In this document: in pieces, positions 25,431-34,300 of the stretch
Position numbering within the stretch: the stretch's first letter is position 1
Layout of the letters: every line of letters begins with the position of its first letter
Assembly (NCBI GenBank): GCA_963832965.1
Contig: CAWHVW010000007.1
Location: forward strand, 310,001 to 374,000
Length of the DNA: 64,000 nt
Source of the DNA: CAWACP01 sp963832965
GTDB taxonomy: Bacteria; Acidobacteriota; Terriglobia; Bryobacterales; Bryobacteraceae
Direction: 5' to 3'
The notes under the pieces: generated by a model
What the model was told of the DNA's origin: nothing
What the model saw: only the letters and a program-made list of their open reading frames with translations
The model's database searches: none
Translations under genes and position numbers: made by a program

Positions 25431-25944
25431 TGGCGGCCTCCTTCTTCGATTGTCCGTGCAGTGGGAGTTCGGTCTCCGTGCCGTTGCCCTCGCGAACGCG
25501 CAATCTGCCGTCTTCGGCGGTCAGGCGCACGGTTCGGGAGACCTGCCCTCCAACCGCTTCGGAGGCGATCAGCATGCCGTATTTCCAGAGCATCTTGCGG
25601 GCGGCCTGATAGTTGCGCTTACCGATATTGAAGACGCCTTGTGGATCGAGCACCTGAGCGCCGCCGGCCAGGCGCACCACCAAACGGCGCCGGTCGGCGC
25701 CTTTGTCGCACGCGGTCTTCACCAGGCGCTCGATTCCGCTGTCGGCGAACATCGACGGATTGGCCGCCGCTTTGCGCGCGTCCATGCTGGATTCCGGAAG
25801 CATGAAGTGCAGCAGACCGGCAACGCGACGCAACGGGTCCCACACGGAAACGGCGATGCACGATCCGAGCGCGTAGGTCACCAGCTCGCTGTCCGGCTCA
25901 CCACTCACCTGGCAATCCGAGATCCCAATGATGATGGTCTTCAT
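25405..25944 (-). CDS. cheD: Chemoreceptor glutamine deamidase CheD
   Basis: 179 aa from ATG 25944 (the longer frame reads into cheR). Active-site motifs: YALGSCIAVSVWDP with the catalytic Cys, GLLHFMLPES with the His, then LAGGAQVL and FNIGKRN. CheD deamidates receptor glutamines and in some bacteria pairs with CheC to tune CheY-P; here the phosphatases are CheX-like. It overlaps cheR by 4 bp. Confidence 0.93.
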   Translation of the reverse strand: MKTIIIGISDCQVSGEPDSELVTYALGSCIAVSVWDPLRRVAGLLHFMLPESSMDARKAAANPSMFADSGIERLVKTACDKGADRRRLVVRLAGGAQVLDPQGVFNIGKRNYQAARKMLWKYGMLIASEAVGGQVSRTVRLTAEDGRLRVREGNGTETELPLHGQSKKEAANGVPSFAG

Positions 25945-26816
25945 CGTTTCTGCCTCCGCCGGTACACCGCCGGGCATACATATTCGAGCGGGTGTTCGAT
26001 ACCGCTCAGGCTCTCCGAATGGCCCACGAACAGATATCCACCGGGGTGCAGGCATGCGGCCAGCCGGTTTACCAGATCCTGCTGCGTGCGCCGGTCGAAG
26101 TAAATCATGACGTTCCGGCAGAAAATGACGTCGAAGCTGCGGCCATGATGAAACGGTTCAATCAGGTTCATGCGCCGGAACTCGATCAGGGATACGATTT
26201 CCGGCTTCACCTGGTGCCAGCCTTCGCGTTCGCCGCGGGCTTTCAGCAGATAACTCCGTTTCCACGCCTCCGGCAGACCGTTCAGGCGGTCTGGCGCGAA
26301 GCACCCCCGGCGGGCGTGATCGAGCACGCGGGTGGAGATATCGGTGGCCAGAACGAACGGGGGCGTGTGCGGCGCCGGCGCGCGCGGCAGCGCGTTTAAC
26401 ACCGTGAAGACGATGGAATACGGTTCTTCTCCGGTGGAACAAGCGGCGCTCCAGATGGACGGCAGGCGCCCGGCCGAAGCGCGAACGTTCTTCGCCAGAA
26501 GATCGAAATGGGCCTGTTCGCGCAGGAAAGAGGTATGGTTGGTGGCCAGCGCGTCAATCAGCTCCACCAGAGACTGGCCGCTGGCGTCGGCGGTGACGTG
26601 CCGGTAGTACGCGGCGAAGGTGGCGAACCCACCCTGGCGGATCTTCTTGCCCAGGCGGGCGGCGACCAGTTGCTGTTTCCCATCGCGCAGGTCCAGACCG
26701 AAGCGGGCGTGCGCCAGCTCGCGAATCTGCTGAAATTCCTTTTCGCTCAGAGCCCAGTTCGCCGCCGCGGGATTCGCAAAATCAGCGGTGGGCTTTGTCG
26801 CCGCGGGTTTCACCAC
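25941..26816 (-). CDS. cheR: Chemotaxis protein methyltransferase CheR
   Basis: 291 aa, GTG start. N-terminal all-helical domain (EFQQIRELAHARFGLDLRD), then the SAM-binding domain: WSAACSTGEEPYSI, ATDISTRVLDHARRG, FDVIFCRNVMIYFD and GYLFVGHSESL, all standard for CheR. It methylates glutamates of chemoreceptors. It overlaps cheA by 35 bp and cheD by 4 bp. Confidence 0.95.
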   Translation of the reverse strand: MVKPAATKPTADFANPAAANWALSEKEFQQIRELAHARFGLDLRDGKQQLVAARLGKKIRQGGFATFAAYYRHVTADASGQSLVELIDALATNHTSFLREQAHFDLLAKNVRASAGRLPSIWSAACSTGEEPYSIVFTVLNALPRAPAPHTPPFVLATDISTRVLDHARRGCFAPDRLNGLPEAWKRSYLLKARGEREGWHQVKPEIVSLIEFRRMNLIEPFHHGRSFDVIFCRNVMIYFDRRTQQDLVNRLAACLHPGGYLFVGHSESLSGIEHPLEYVCPAVYRRRQKR

Positions 26817-28650
26817 AGAGCGCCTCCAGATCCAGAATCAATCCCACCCGCCCGTCGCCCAGGATGGCCCCGCCGGCGATGCCCTCAATGCCCTGCAGCA
26901 TCTCGCTCATCCCCTTGATCACCACTTCCTGCTTGCCGATGAGGCCGTCCACCATCAGACAGAACTTGCGCCCGGCGCCCTCGGAGACAATCAGCAGGCA
27001 GCGCGTGGGGTCTTCATTGTCGGGCTTGACGGCGAACTTGCGGTGCAGCCGGATCATCGGCAGCAGCATTCCGCGCACCAGCGCCATTTCCGCGCGGCCC
27101 TGCACGGTCGAGATCATTTCCGCGGTCGGACGCACCATTTCCCGCACCGCGAATATGGGCACGATATAGCGCTCGGCCCCCACGGTCACCACCAGACCGT
27201 CGATGATGGCGAGGGTCAGCGGAACCTTCAGCAGAAAGGTGGTGCCCGCTCCGAGCGTGGAGCGAATGTCAATGCGCCCGCGCAGCTTGTGGATCTGCCG
27301 GCGCACCACGTCCATGCCGACGCCGCGCCCGGAGACGTCGGTGATGGTTTCGGCGGTCGAGAAACCGGGCTGGAAGATCAGATGAAACAGCTCGTGCTCG
27401 CCCAGTTGCCCGCCCGGCTCCACCAGATGCCGCTCGGTGGCTTTCTTCAGAATCTTGTCTTTGTTCAGGCCGCGGCCGTCGTCGCCCACCTCGATGACGA
27501 TATGTCCGGCCTGATGCGACGCCCGCAAAATCACTCGCGCCACCGGCGATTTTCCCGAGGCTTGGCGTTCCGCGGGCGTCTCCACGCCGTGGTCAAGAGA
27601 GTTGCGCACCATGTGCATCAGCGGGTCGGCCAGTTCCTCGACGATGTTGCGGTCAAGCTCGGTGTCTTCGCCGGAAGTTTCCAGCTCCACCCGCTTCCCG
27701 TTCTTGCGCGAGAGATCGCGGACCAGGCGGCTCATTTTCTGGAAGAGCTGTCCCACCGGCACCATGCGCATGGACATGGCCGTGCGCTGCACGTCGTCGG
27801 TGATGCGCGCCAGTTGCGAGAGATTCCGCACCAGCCGCGGCCGCGTCTCGCCAACAAGGTCGGGATCGTGGCGCACCAGCGACTGGGCAATCACCATTTC
27901 GCCCACCATGTCCACCAGGTAGTCCAGCTTGGCGGTGTCCACCTTGATGGCGCGCGCCTCCCGCCCATGCGCGTCGACGCTTTTCTGCGCGGCCGCGGGC
28001 TCGTCGTGAGTTGCCGCTGGCGCGGCTGGAGGAACGGCCGCCGGAGGGCCGCCCGCGGCGTCCATGGCAACCGCGCCCGTCACCGCCCCGGAAATTCCGC
28101 TGGCCGCCTCGACGGCTTCGGACAGGCTGGACAAGCTGGCCAGGCTGGCTTCGACCACGATGGTTTCCGGCCTCCCGCTTGCAGCCGCCGGAGCGGTGCC
28201 CCGCGCGGCCAGGGCGCGAATGGAAACCAGCAGCCCGGCGTTGTCCGGCGCCGCGATCGCCGTTCCCCGGCTCAGGCTGGAATCAAGCTGGTCCAGCCAG
28301 AGAATCAGATAGTCCTTGCTCTCCAGAATGCGGTCGATCACCGCCGAATCGATGACCAGTTTGGCGTTGCGCGCCAGATCGAGCACGGTCTCCACCTCGT
28401 GCGCGACCTCCTGCACCGCGCCCAGTTCCAGGAATCCGGCCAGTCCCTTGATGGTGTGGAACGCCCGGAAACTGGCGTGAATGGCTTCCGAGTCGGCGGC
28501 GTCCTGCTCCAGCGTCAGCACGTTCCGCTCGATGCTGCTCAGGTGCTCGCGGGATTCCAGGATAAAATCCCCAAGCAACTCCGGATCCTCGCCCAGATTC
28601 AGGGCTGCCGGCCGGCCACTCGATGTTGTCTCATCCGCTGCCCGGCTCAT
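26782..28650 (-). CDS. cheA: Chemotaxis histidine kinase CheA
   Basis: 622 aa from ATG 28650. Hpt domain ~20-120 with phospho-His65 (FRAFHTIKGLAGF). A second helical and linker region rich in Ala/Pro follows (~150-230). Dimerisation and HATPase domains come next: MVRNSLDHGVETPAER (N box), VIEVGDDGRGLNKDKI (G1) and GFSTAETITDVSGRGVGMDVV (G2). The C-terminal CheW-like regulatory domain runs from ~480 to the end. The catalytic boxes are intact. No obvious CheY-binding P2 domain is recognised in the linker. Confidence 0.95.
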   Translation of the reverse strand: MSRAADETTSSGRPAALNLGEDPELLGDFILESREHLSSIERNVLTLEQDAADSEAIHASFRAFHTIKGLAGFLELGAVQEVAHEVETVLDLARNAKLVIDSAVIDRILESKDYLILWLDQLDSSLSRGTAIAAPDNAGLLVSIRALAARGTAPAAASGRPETIVVEASLASLSSLSEAVEAASGISGAVTGAVAMDAAGGPPAAVPPAAPAATHDEPAAAQKSVDAHGREARAIKVDTAKLDYLVDMVGEMVIAQSLVRHDPDLVGETRPRLVRNLSQLARITDDVQRTAMSMRMVPVGQLFQKMSRLVRDLSRKNGKRVELETSGEDTELDRNIVEELADPLMHMVRNSLDHGVETPAERQASGKSPVARVILRASHQAGHIVIEVGDDGRGLNKDKILKKATERHLVEPGGQLGEHELFHLIFQPGFSTAETITDVSGRGVGMDVVRRQIHKLRGRIDIRSTLGAGTTFLLKVPLTLAIIDGLVVTVGAERYIVPIFAVREMVRPTAEMISTVQGRAEMALVRGMLLPMIRLHRKFAVKPDNEDPTRCLLIVSEGAGRKFCLMVDGLIGKQEVVIKGMSEMLQGIEGIAGGAILGDGRVGLILDLEALCGETRGDKAHR

Positions 28651-28661
28651 GGTTTTTTCGC

Positions 28662-29186
28662 TCAGAGTTGCACCGCGTGCGGGAGCGCAAAGCCCGGCCG
28701 GAAGACCGTCGCATTCTGCTGCGCCTCGGTGAGACAGATTTGCACATGGATGGACCCGCCGTCGCAGGCGAAGGGCACCGAAACCCATTCGCGGCTTCCC
28801 CCGCGGCGGGTCTCGAAGTTGCGTCCGTAGACCACCGTGGGCGTGCTTAAGGCCATGGTCCCCAGAGTCTCCTCGAGTTTCGTCTTGACGTTGCCGATGA
28901 CCATGTTGGCCACCTCGGCCATGGCGTCCAGCACTTCGTCGTTGATGGACGGGTATTCGGCCATCAGCATCCGCGAAGCCAGGCGGCAGGCGATTTCCGC
29001 CGAGCAGGATATGCTGCCGGTTCCCACCCACGCGCCGGCCAGTCCCAGCAGGGCCAGCACCCTCGAATCGGCGCCCGCGCCATGGTCCAGGAACGGCTCT
29101 CCGGCGGTCACGTCGACGCCCATCATCATGGAAAAAACTTCCTGCGTCGCTGTGGTAATCGCCGCAACCATTTCCGCGTTCGTCAT
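28662..29186 (-). CDS. cheX: CheX-like chemotaxis phosphatase, first paralogue
   Basis: 174 aa, ribosome site GGAAAGG before ATG. CheX fold with the ExxN motif in DAMAEVANMVIGNVKTKLEE. It is longer than the second paralogue and has a C-terminal strand region (SREWVSVPFACDGGSIHVQICL). Together with 24586 this gives two putative CheY-P phosphatases in one operon. It lies 11 bp before cheA. Confidence 0.85.
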   Translation of the reverse strand: MTNAEMVAAITTATQEVFSMMMGVDVTAGEPFLDHGAGADSRVLALLGLAGAWVGTGSISCSAEIACRLASRMLMAEYPSINDEVLDAMAEVANMVIGNVKTKLEETLGTMALSTPTVVYGRNFETRRGGSREWVSVPFACDGGSIHVQICLTEAQQNATVFRPGFALPHAVQL

Positions 29187-29226
29187 TTGCCTTTCCTTTC
29201 CGGCTCGGTGCTTACGGGTGGACCGC

Positions 29227-29748
29227 TTACGCCTGGTCCAACAAAGAACCGAGACCGGCGATTTCGTGCGCGCTGACCACCCGGTCGATGTCCAGCAGGA
29301 TTTTCACTTTCCCCTTCACCTTGGCCATGCCCAGGATGAACGGCGTGCTCAATTGCGCTCCGAAATCGGGCGTGTTCTCGATATCCGCTCCGGCCAGATT
29401 GAGGACCTCGGACACGGTATCCACAACCAGACCCACCTGAATGGTGCTGATCTCGCCGCGCACCTGCACCACGATGATGCAGGTGCGCTGCGTGTACTCG
29501 ATCGCCTCCAGACCGAACTTGAGCCGCAGATCCACCACCGGAATCACCTTGCCGCGCAGGTTAATCACGCCCTTCAGATAGCAGGGCGTCTGCGGCACCG
29601 AGGTAATCTCCAGTACGCCCATGATTTCGCGCACCTTGTCCACGCGGACGCCAAATTCTTCCGGGCCCAGGCGGAAGGTCAGATACTTCCCGGCGCGCTC
29701 ATCGGTGGCAACCGCCGCGGCGGTTCTCTCCATGGTGGCTGTTTGCAT
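29227..29748 (-). CDS. cheW: Chemotaxis coupling protein CheW
   Basis: 173 aa. CheW fold: KYLTFRLGPEEFGVRVDKVREIMG, VPQTPCYLKGVINLRGKVIPVVDLRLKFG and VGLVVDTVSEVLNLAGADIE. It bridges chemoreceptors and CheA. First gene of the operon cheW-cheX-cheA-cheR-cheD-cheY-cheX. The N-terminus has an extra ~20 residues. GAGGGG lies ~8 nt before the ATG. Confidence 0.93.
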   Translation of the reverse strand: MQTATMERTAAAVATDERAGKYLTFRLGPEEFGVRVDKVREIMGVLEITSVPQTPCYLKGVINLRGKVIPVVDLRLKFGLEAIEYTQRTCIIVVQVRGEISTIQVGLVVDTVSEVLNLAGADIENTPDFGAQLSTPFILGMAKVKGKVKILLDIDRVVSAHEIAGLGSLLDQA

Positions 29749-29835
29749 GCGAATCCCCTCGTGACAATATGCGAGCCCGCTTGAGTGGCTCTGGATTTCG
29801 TATCGGCAGGGGGGGAGAAAGCTTGTGACTTTTTA

Positions 29836-29875
29836 GCGTGAAGGGACAAAGGGCCGGCCCTCTGTCCCTTCGCGT
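29836..29875 (-). terminator. Long perfect-type hairpin after carD
   Basis: GCGTGAAGGGACAAAGGGCC pairs with GGCCCTCTGTCCCTTCGCGT, a 20-bp stem with two mismatched positions and essentially no loop, starting at the carD stop. There is no T-run on the minus strand. It separates carD from the cheW promoter region and probably ends or trims the carD mRNA. Confidence 0.65.
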
Positions 29876-30384
29876 CAGATTGCGGCGGGGAGCGGCAGAC
29901 AGGCCTTGGCCAGCGTTCGTTCCAGCAGATTGCAGGCTTCCGTCTCGCTGATCCGCTGCGAGGTCGAAAGTTCGGTGATCAGCATGTGCCGGGCGCGATC
30001 CAGCATCTTTTTCTCACGGAACGAAAGAGGTTTCCGGGTCTGCTGGATCACCAGACTCTTGAACACTTCGGCGATCTCCGGCAGACTGCCATGGTTCATC
30101 TTCTCGGAGTTCTCCTTGAAGCGATCCTTCCAGTCGGCATTGCGGGCGCACGCCGCGTCGGAGAGATAGGCCAGCACGCGAGCGATCTCGCCATTCCTGG
30201 TGAGCTTGCGCAGCCCCAGTTCCTCTACGTGCGAAAACGGCACCATCACCGTCAGGCTGCTGCAGTTGAGCCGGAACAGGTAGAAGCGCTCGCACCGTCC
30301 CTCAAATGCCCGTGAGCTGATATTCTCAATGGTCCCTACCCCGTGGTTTGGGTAGACGATTTTCTCGCCAGGTTGGAAGTTCAT
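29875..30384 (-). CDS. carD: CarD-family transcriptional regulator
   Basis: 169 aa. N-terminal RNAP-interacting (Tudor-like) domain: FQPGEKIVYPNHGVGTIENIS and YLFRLNCSSLTVMVPFSHVEELGLRKL. The C-terminal helical DNA-binding domain includes DWKDRFKENSEKM, LPEIAEVFKSLVIQQTRKPLSFREKKML and AEACNLLERTLAKA-like helices. CarD binds RNA polymerase beta and stabilises open complexes. A consensus promoter lies upstream, suggesting strong housekeeping expression. Confidence 0.92.
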   Translation of the reverse strand: MNFQPGEKIVYPNHGVGTIENISSRAFEGRCERFYLFRLNCSSLTVMVPFSHVEELGLRKLTRNGEIARVLAYLSDAACARNADWKDRFKENSEKMNHGSLPEIAEVFKSLVIQQTRKPLSFREKKMLDRARHMLITELSTSQRISETEACNLLERTLAKACLPLPAAI

Positions 30385-30442
30385 AGGCGCAGCAATACAC
30401 CTGCCTGAAGTTGCAGTCGGAAGTAAGTTACCCGGAAACGTA

Positions 30443-30471
30443 ATCTTAAAGCGGCTTTAATCTTTTGTCAA
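30443..30471 (-). promoter_or_regulatory. Consensus sigma-70 promoter for carD
   Basis: On the minus strand TTGACA (30466-30471) is followed by a 17-nt spacer and TAAGAT (30443-30448). It sits ~60 bp before the carD start. It is the best -35/-10 pair seen in the window. The surrounding DNA is AT-rich. Confidence 0.75.
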
Positions 30472-30569
30472 TATCAACAAAGCACTTATTGGCAGGTCCA
30501 AAGTCCTAGCACCTAGAATGCCGTTCTCGGAGTGGGTGAAAACACGCACTTTCCACCTTACGGACGTGC

Positions 30570-31583
30570 TCAGTGGCTGGCGGGCGGGTAGGTCTTCGAA
30601 TAGTTGTTCCGGGTATTGGTTACCGTGAACGACCCATCTTCGGACACGGCCAGCCGCAGCGGGCTGCCTTGGCAGGCCTCGTCCACGTTGGCGATGAACG
30701 GATCAGGACTGTTGTGCGCGGTGCCGCCTTCCATGGCAAAGTGAAGTTGCCAAAGGTCTTCGAGGCCCGGCGAGTCCCTCACCGTCTGCCAGGCTTCAGG
30801 GCTCCCGCCCTTGCGCGCGCCATTGTCCATGATGGCCACCCGGGGGTGCAGAGCATCGACAAGGGCCGGGGAGTTCGACAGATTCATCCCATGATGAGAG
30901 ACCAGGAACACGTCCACGGTTCCCAGCTTGTTCGCCGGACAGGCCAGCTCCAGCTCTTTATTCCAAGTGAGATCACCCAGGTCGGCAAAGCGAAAAGCTC
31001 CGTAGCGGAGCACGAAGCCCGCGGACCGCGCGTTTTCGGTACTGTCCACCTCGCGTTTTGGGGTAGTGGCGCAGACCGGGTTGTCCTGCCCCCCTCCGGC
31101 CAGCGGCTGGGCGATTACCGCACCGTCCGCCGACACGATGGTCACGTCAACGCCCTTGAGCGGGATGGGATCGCCGGGCTTGACCACGATATGCTGAGCT
31201 TTGGAGATACGCTGGTAGTCGGCGAAATCCTCGCGGGTTACCTTGGAGTCTTCGCGATTCGGCCCGTGGTCGAGCCAGGCGCCCACGGGCAGCCGGTCGG
31301 CGAGCTGCGGCGCGCCGCCCACATGGTCGCGATGATAGTGGGTAATGAGCACGTAATCGAGCTTCTTGATGTGGGCCTTTTTCGCCGCCTGCACGATGCG
31401 GTCGGCATCGCGGCCATTGAAGCCTCTCCAGCCGGTATCCACAAGCAGGGACTGGCCGGCGGGCGTCACAATCAGCGTGGCCTGCCCGCCTTCCACGTCC
31501 ACGAAAAAGATGTCCAGGGTCTTCGCCGCGTGGGCGATGCCGGCGGCCGAAAACGCCAGCAGAAGAAGGAGCGCGCGCTGCAT
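30570..31583 (-). CDS. ComEC/Rec2-like MBL-fold metallohydrolase, secreted
   Basis: 337 aa from ATG 31583 (the longer frame is antisense to the next gene). Signal peptide MQRALLLLLAFSAAGIAHA. The MBL fold opens with LDIFFVDVEGGQATLI and LLVDTGW, then the HxHxDH motif in THYHRDHVGGAP, and a late VFLVSHHGMNLSNSP giving the third His site. This layout matches the soluble domain of ComEC but without the channel. Similar small secreted forms may act as nucleases or phosphodiesterases (inference). Confidence 0.82.
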   Translation of the reverse strand: MQRALLLLLAFSAAGIAHAAKTLDIFFVDVEGGQATLIVTPAGQSLLVDTGWRGFNGRDADRIVQAAKKAHIKKLDYVLITHYHRDHVGGAPQLADRLPVGAWLDHGPNREDSKVTREDFADYQRISKAQHIVVKPGDPIPLKGVDVTIVSADGAVIAQPLAGGGQDNPVCATTPKREVDSTENARSAGFVLRYGAFRFADLGDLTWNKELELACPANKLGTVDVFLVSHHGMNLSNSPALVDALHPRVAIMDNGARKGGSPEAWQTVRDSPGLEDLWQLHFAMEGGTAHNSPDPFIANVDEACQGSPLRLAVSEDGSFTVTNTRNNYSKTYPPASH

Positions 31584-31668
31584 CGCCTCCGAATGTATCA
31601 CAATGGTGCGATAATGCCGGAACAGCTCCGATCTCGCTTGCGTACATGTAGTTGGACAGGATAGGGCG

Positions 31669-32124
31669 ATGCCATTTTGCACCAGTTGCGGGAACACGGT
31701 CCAGCCGCTCGACGTGTACTGCGCCAAGTGCGGCGGGAAGCAACCGAAAGCGCCGGCGGCCGATCCGCTGGCGGGCATCAGTCCGCGGACCGCTTCGTTG
31801 CTCTGTTATATCCCGGTGCTGGGGTGGATCGCGGCTATCGTGGTGCTGGCGTCGACCCGCTTCCGGCGCGACACCACCGTTCGGTTCAACGCCTTCCAGG
31901 GGCTGTATCTGTTCGTGGCGTGGCTGATCGTGGATCAGACGCTGGGCTGGTTCTTCTCGATACCGTTTCCGGGACCGCACTTCCACAAGATCATTCCGGA
32001 TCTGCTGAAGGTCATGATTTTCGGGGCGTGGATCTTTATGATCGTGAAGGTATCGCACGACGAGCGCTACAAACTGCCCATAGTGGGCGATCTGGCGGAG
32101 AAGTCGCTGTCGGAGCAACGGTAG
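31669..32124 (+). CDS. Zinc-ribbon membrane protein (DUF4870-like)
   Basis: 151 aa. An N-terminal zinc ribbon (FCTSCG, then YCAKCGGKQ) is followed by 3-4 transmembrane helices: ASLLCYIPVLGWIAAIVVLAS, RFNAFQGLYLFVAWLIVDQ and IIPDLLKVMIFGAWIFMIVKV. The VRFNAFQGLYL segment is typical of DUF4870/Tic20-like proteins. Role unknown. It lies 70 bp before nfo on the same strand. Confidence 0.78.
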   Translation: MPFCTSCGNTVQPLDVYCAKCGGKQPKAPAADPLAGISPRTASLLCYIPVLGWIAAIVVLASTRFRRDTTVRFNAFQGLYLFVAWLIVDQTLGWFFSIPFPGPHFHKIIPDLLKVMIFGAWIFMIVKVSHDERYKLPIVGDLAEKSLSEQR

Positions 32125-32194
32125 GGACATGCGGCGACAGCCGCGTTTGGGCGGGCTCGCGGGAAACGCGACTGGCGTGGCGCGTCCAGGGAAC

Positions 32195-33049
32195 ATGGTT
32201 CGCCGTTTCGGTCTGCATACTTCCATCGCCGGATCTCTGGAGAACGCCGCGCTTGAAGCGGTGCGCGCGGGCGCGAACACATTCCAGATCTTCTCGGCCA
32301 GTCCGCGAATGTGGCGGGCGCGCGCGCCCGATCCCCATGAGGTTCGACGATTCAAGGCGCTGCGGGAGAAACACGACCTGCGCCCGTTGGTGATCCACGA
32401 CAACTACCTGATCAATCTGGCCTCCTGCGACGAGGCGCTGCGAACGCAATCGACGCGGGCGTTTCGCGGGGAGCTGGAACGCGCGCTGATCATCGGCGCC
32501 GAGTATCTGGTGGCGCATCCGGGAAACTGCCGGGGCCATTCCCCGGACGAAGGGATTATCGCGCTGGTGCGGTCGCTGGTGGAGGCCGCGCACGGTTTGG
32601 ATACGAAGGGCTTGACGGTGCTGCTGGAGAACATGGCCGGCGCCGGGTCCACGCTGGGCAGCCGCTTCGAGGAACTGGCCGACGTACGCCGTTACGCGGC
32701 GGAATTCAGCGACCTCGCCATCGGGTTCTGCGTGGACACCTGCCACACCCTCTCCGCGGGCTTCAACATCGCTACCGCCGAAGGATTGCGCTCGACCGTG
32801 GCCGAGATCGATCGCGTTCTGGGCCTGGCGAATGTCCCGGTGATTCACGCCAACGATTCGAAAATGCCGCTCGGCTCGCATCTGGACCGCCATCAGAACA
32901 TCGGCCAGGGCTACATTGGAGAGGACGGCTTCCGGCGTATTCTGCGTCACCCGAAGCTGCGCCCAAAGGCGTTCATTCTGGAGACGCCGGTGGACGAACC
33001 GGGTGACGAAATCAGGAATCTGGAGACCCTGAAGCGGCTGGCGCGATGA
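32195..33049 (+). CDS. nfo: Deoxyribonuclease IV (AP endonuclease)
   Basis: 284 aa from ATG 32195. FGLHTSIAGSLENAALEAVRAGANTFQIFSASPRMW is the family N-terminus. Metal ligands appear in VIHDNYLINLAS, YLVAHPGNCRGHS, VLLENMAGAG, FCVDTCHTLSAGF, VIHANDSKMPLGSHLDRHQNIGQG and FILETP. It cleaves DNA 5' of abasic sites in base excision repair using three zinc ions. It overlaps the following sigma factor by 4 bp (ATGA). Confidence 0.94.
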   Translation: MVRRFGLHTSIAGSLENAALEAVRAGANTFQIFSASPRMWRARAPDPHEVRRFKALREKHDLRPLVIHDNYLINLASCDEALRTQSTRAFRGELERALIIGAEYLVAHPGNCRGHSPDEGIIALVRSLVEAAHGLDTKGLTVLLENMAGAGSTLGSRFEELADVRRYAAEFSDLAIGFCVDTCHTLSAGFNIATAEGLRSTVAEIDRVLGLANVPVIHANDSKMPLGSHLDRHQNIGQGYIGEDGFRRILRHPKLRPKAFILETPVDEPGDEIRNLETLKRLAR

Positions 33050-34278
33050 AAGACCTGCTGGAATCGGCGTATCGCGAGGAGGCCGGGCGCATTCTGGCGT
33101 ATCTGGTGCGGCGTTGCGGGTCGCTGGACACGGCCGAAGACGCATTGCAGGACGCCATGACCACGGCCCTGGCGGAGTGGCCGCGTTCGGGGATTCCCTC
33201 CAATCCGGGCGCATGGCTGACCACCGTCGCCTGGCGCAAACTGCTGGACCGCGTGCGCCGCGAGCGGACTCGCCGCGCGAAAGAGGACGATCTCTCCGCG
33301 GCGTTCGCGGGAGTCAGCCTGCCGGTGGAGCCGGGCGAACAGGAGATCCCCGACGAGCGGCTGCGCCTGTTCTTCCTGTGCTGCCATCCGGCGCTTGGAC
33401 CGGAATCCCAGGTGGCGCTCACGCTGCGGACCCTGGGCGGCCTCAGCACCGCGGAAATCGCCCGCGCGTTCCTGCTTCCGGAGGCGACCCTGGCGCAGCG
33501 GCTGGTGCGCGCCAAACACAAAATTCGCAGCGCCGGCATTCCCTTCGAGGTCCCGGAGGCGCACCTGCTCGGTGAGCGCCTGGACGCTGTGCGAAGGGTG
33601 GTTTATCTGGTTTTCAACGAAGGCTACGCGGCGTCCGGAGGGGAGCAGCTCATCCGCGGCGAACTGTGCGCCGAAGCAATACGGCTGGCGCGGGTTTTGC
33701 GGCACGTGGCCGCGGAGGACGCTGAGAACGCGGGTTTGCTGGCGCTGCTGCTGTTGCAGGATTCGCGTCGCGCCGCGCGTCTCGACGGCTCCGGCAATCT
33801 GGTTCCGCTCGAGCGGCAGGACCGCTCGCGATGGGACCGCGCGCGGATTCGCGAAGGTATCGCCATTCTGGAGGAGGCGTTGCGTCGCCGTACCCCCGGC
33901 ACCTGCCAGATCCAGGCGGCGATCGCGGCTTTGCATGCCGAGGCCGGCGCCGCCGCGGAAACCGATTGGGCGCAGATCGCCGCGCTTTACGATCAGCTTC
34001 GCGCTCTGGATCCCACGCCGATTGTGGCCCTCAACGCGGCGGTGGCGCGCGGCATGGCGGAAGGGTGCGAGGCCGGGCTGAGTCTGGTGGATGGTCTGGC
34101 GCCCGAGCTGGGTGGGTTTCATCTGTTCCACGCCACCCGGGCCGATCTGCTGCGGCGCCTCGGCCGGGTGGAAGAGGCGCGCGACGCCTATCGCCGCGCG
34201 CTGGAGATGACCGCGAACGTGGTGGAGCGGAGGTATCTGGAGGGGCGGATTGCGGAGCTGGAAGATGGGGCGGTCTGA
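33046..34278 (+). CDS. ECF42-type RNA polymerase sigma factor with TPR-like C-terminus
   Basis: 410 aa, long for an ECF. Sigma region 2: RILAYLVRRCGSLDTAEDALQDAMTTAL and NPGAWLTTVAWRKLLDRVRRE. Linker LRLFFLCCHPALGPESQVAL. Region 4: STAEIARAFLLPEATLAQRLVRAKHKIR. The C-terminal ~200 residues form a helical TPR-like domain (DUF6596 type; LYDQLRALDPTPIVALNAAVARGMAEG). The group is linked to DGPF/YCII proteins, and one lies just downstream. Start overlaps nfo. Confidence 0.9.
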   Translation: MKDLLESAYREEAGRILAYLVRRCGSLDTAEDALQDAMTTALAEWPRSGIPSNPGAWLTTVAWRKLLDRVRRERTRRAKEDDLSAAFAGVSLPVEPGEQEIPDERLRLFFLCCHPALGPESQVALTLRTLGGLSTAEIARAFLLPEATLAQRLVRAKHKIRSAGIPFEVPEAHLLGERLDAVRRVVYLVFNEGYAASGGEQLIRGELCAEAIRLARVLRHVAAEDAENAGLLALLLLQDSRRAARLDGSGNLVPLERQDRSRWDRARIREGIAILEEALRRRTPGTCQIQAAIAALHAEAGAAAETDWAQIAALYDQLRALDPTPIVALNAAVARGMAEGCEAGLSLVDGLAPELGGFHLFHATRADLLRRLGRVEEARDAYRRALEMTANVVERRYLEGRIAELEDGAV

Positions 34279-34300
34279 GAGAACGCCCCGGCCTGGGAGT

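Noticed and set aside
26788..28830. 680-aa plus-strand frame opposite cheA
   Set aside because: Antisense to cheA, low-complexity, and no recognisable domain; cheA is clearly real.
29749..29835. Flagellar-type sigma-28 promoter upstream of cheW
   Set aside because: GCCGATAC resembles a -10 box, but no TAAA-type -35 lies at the proper distance.
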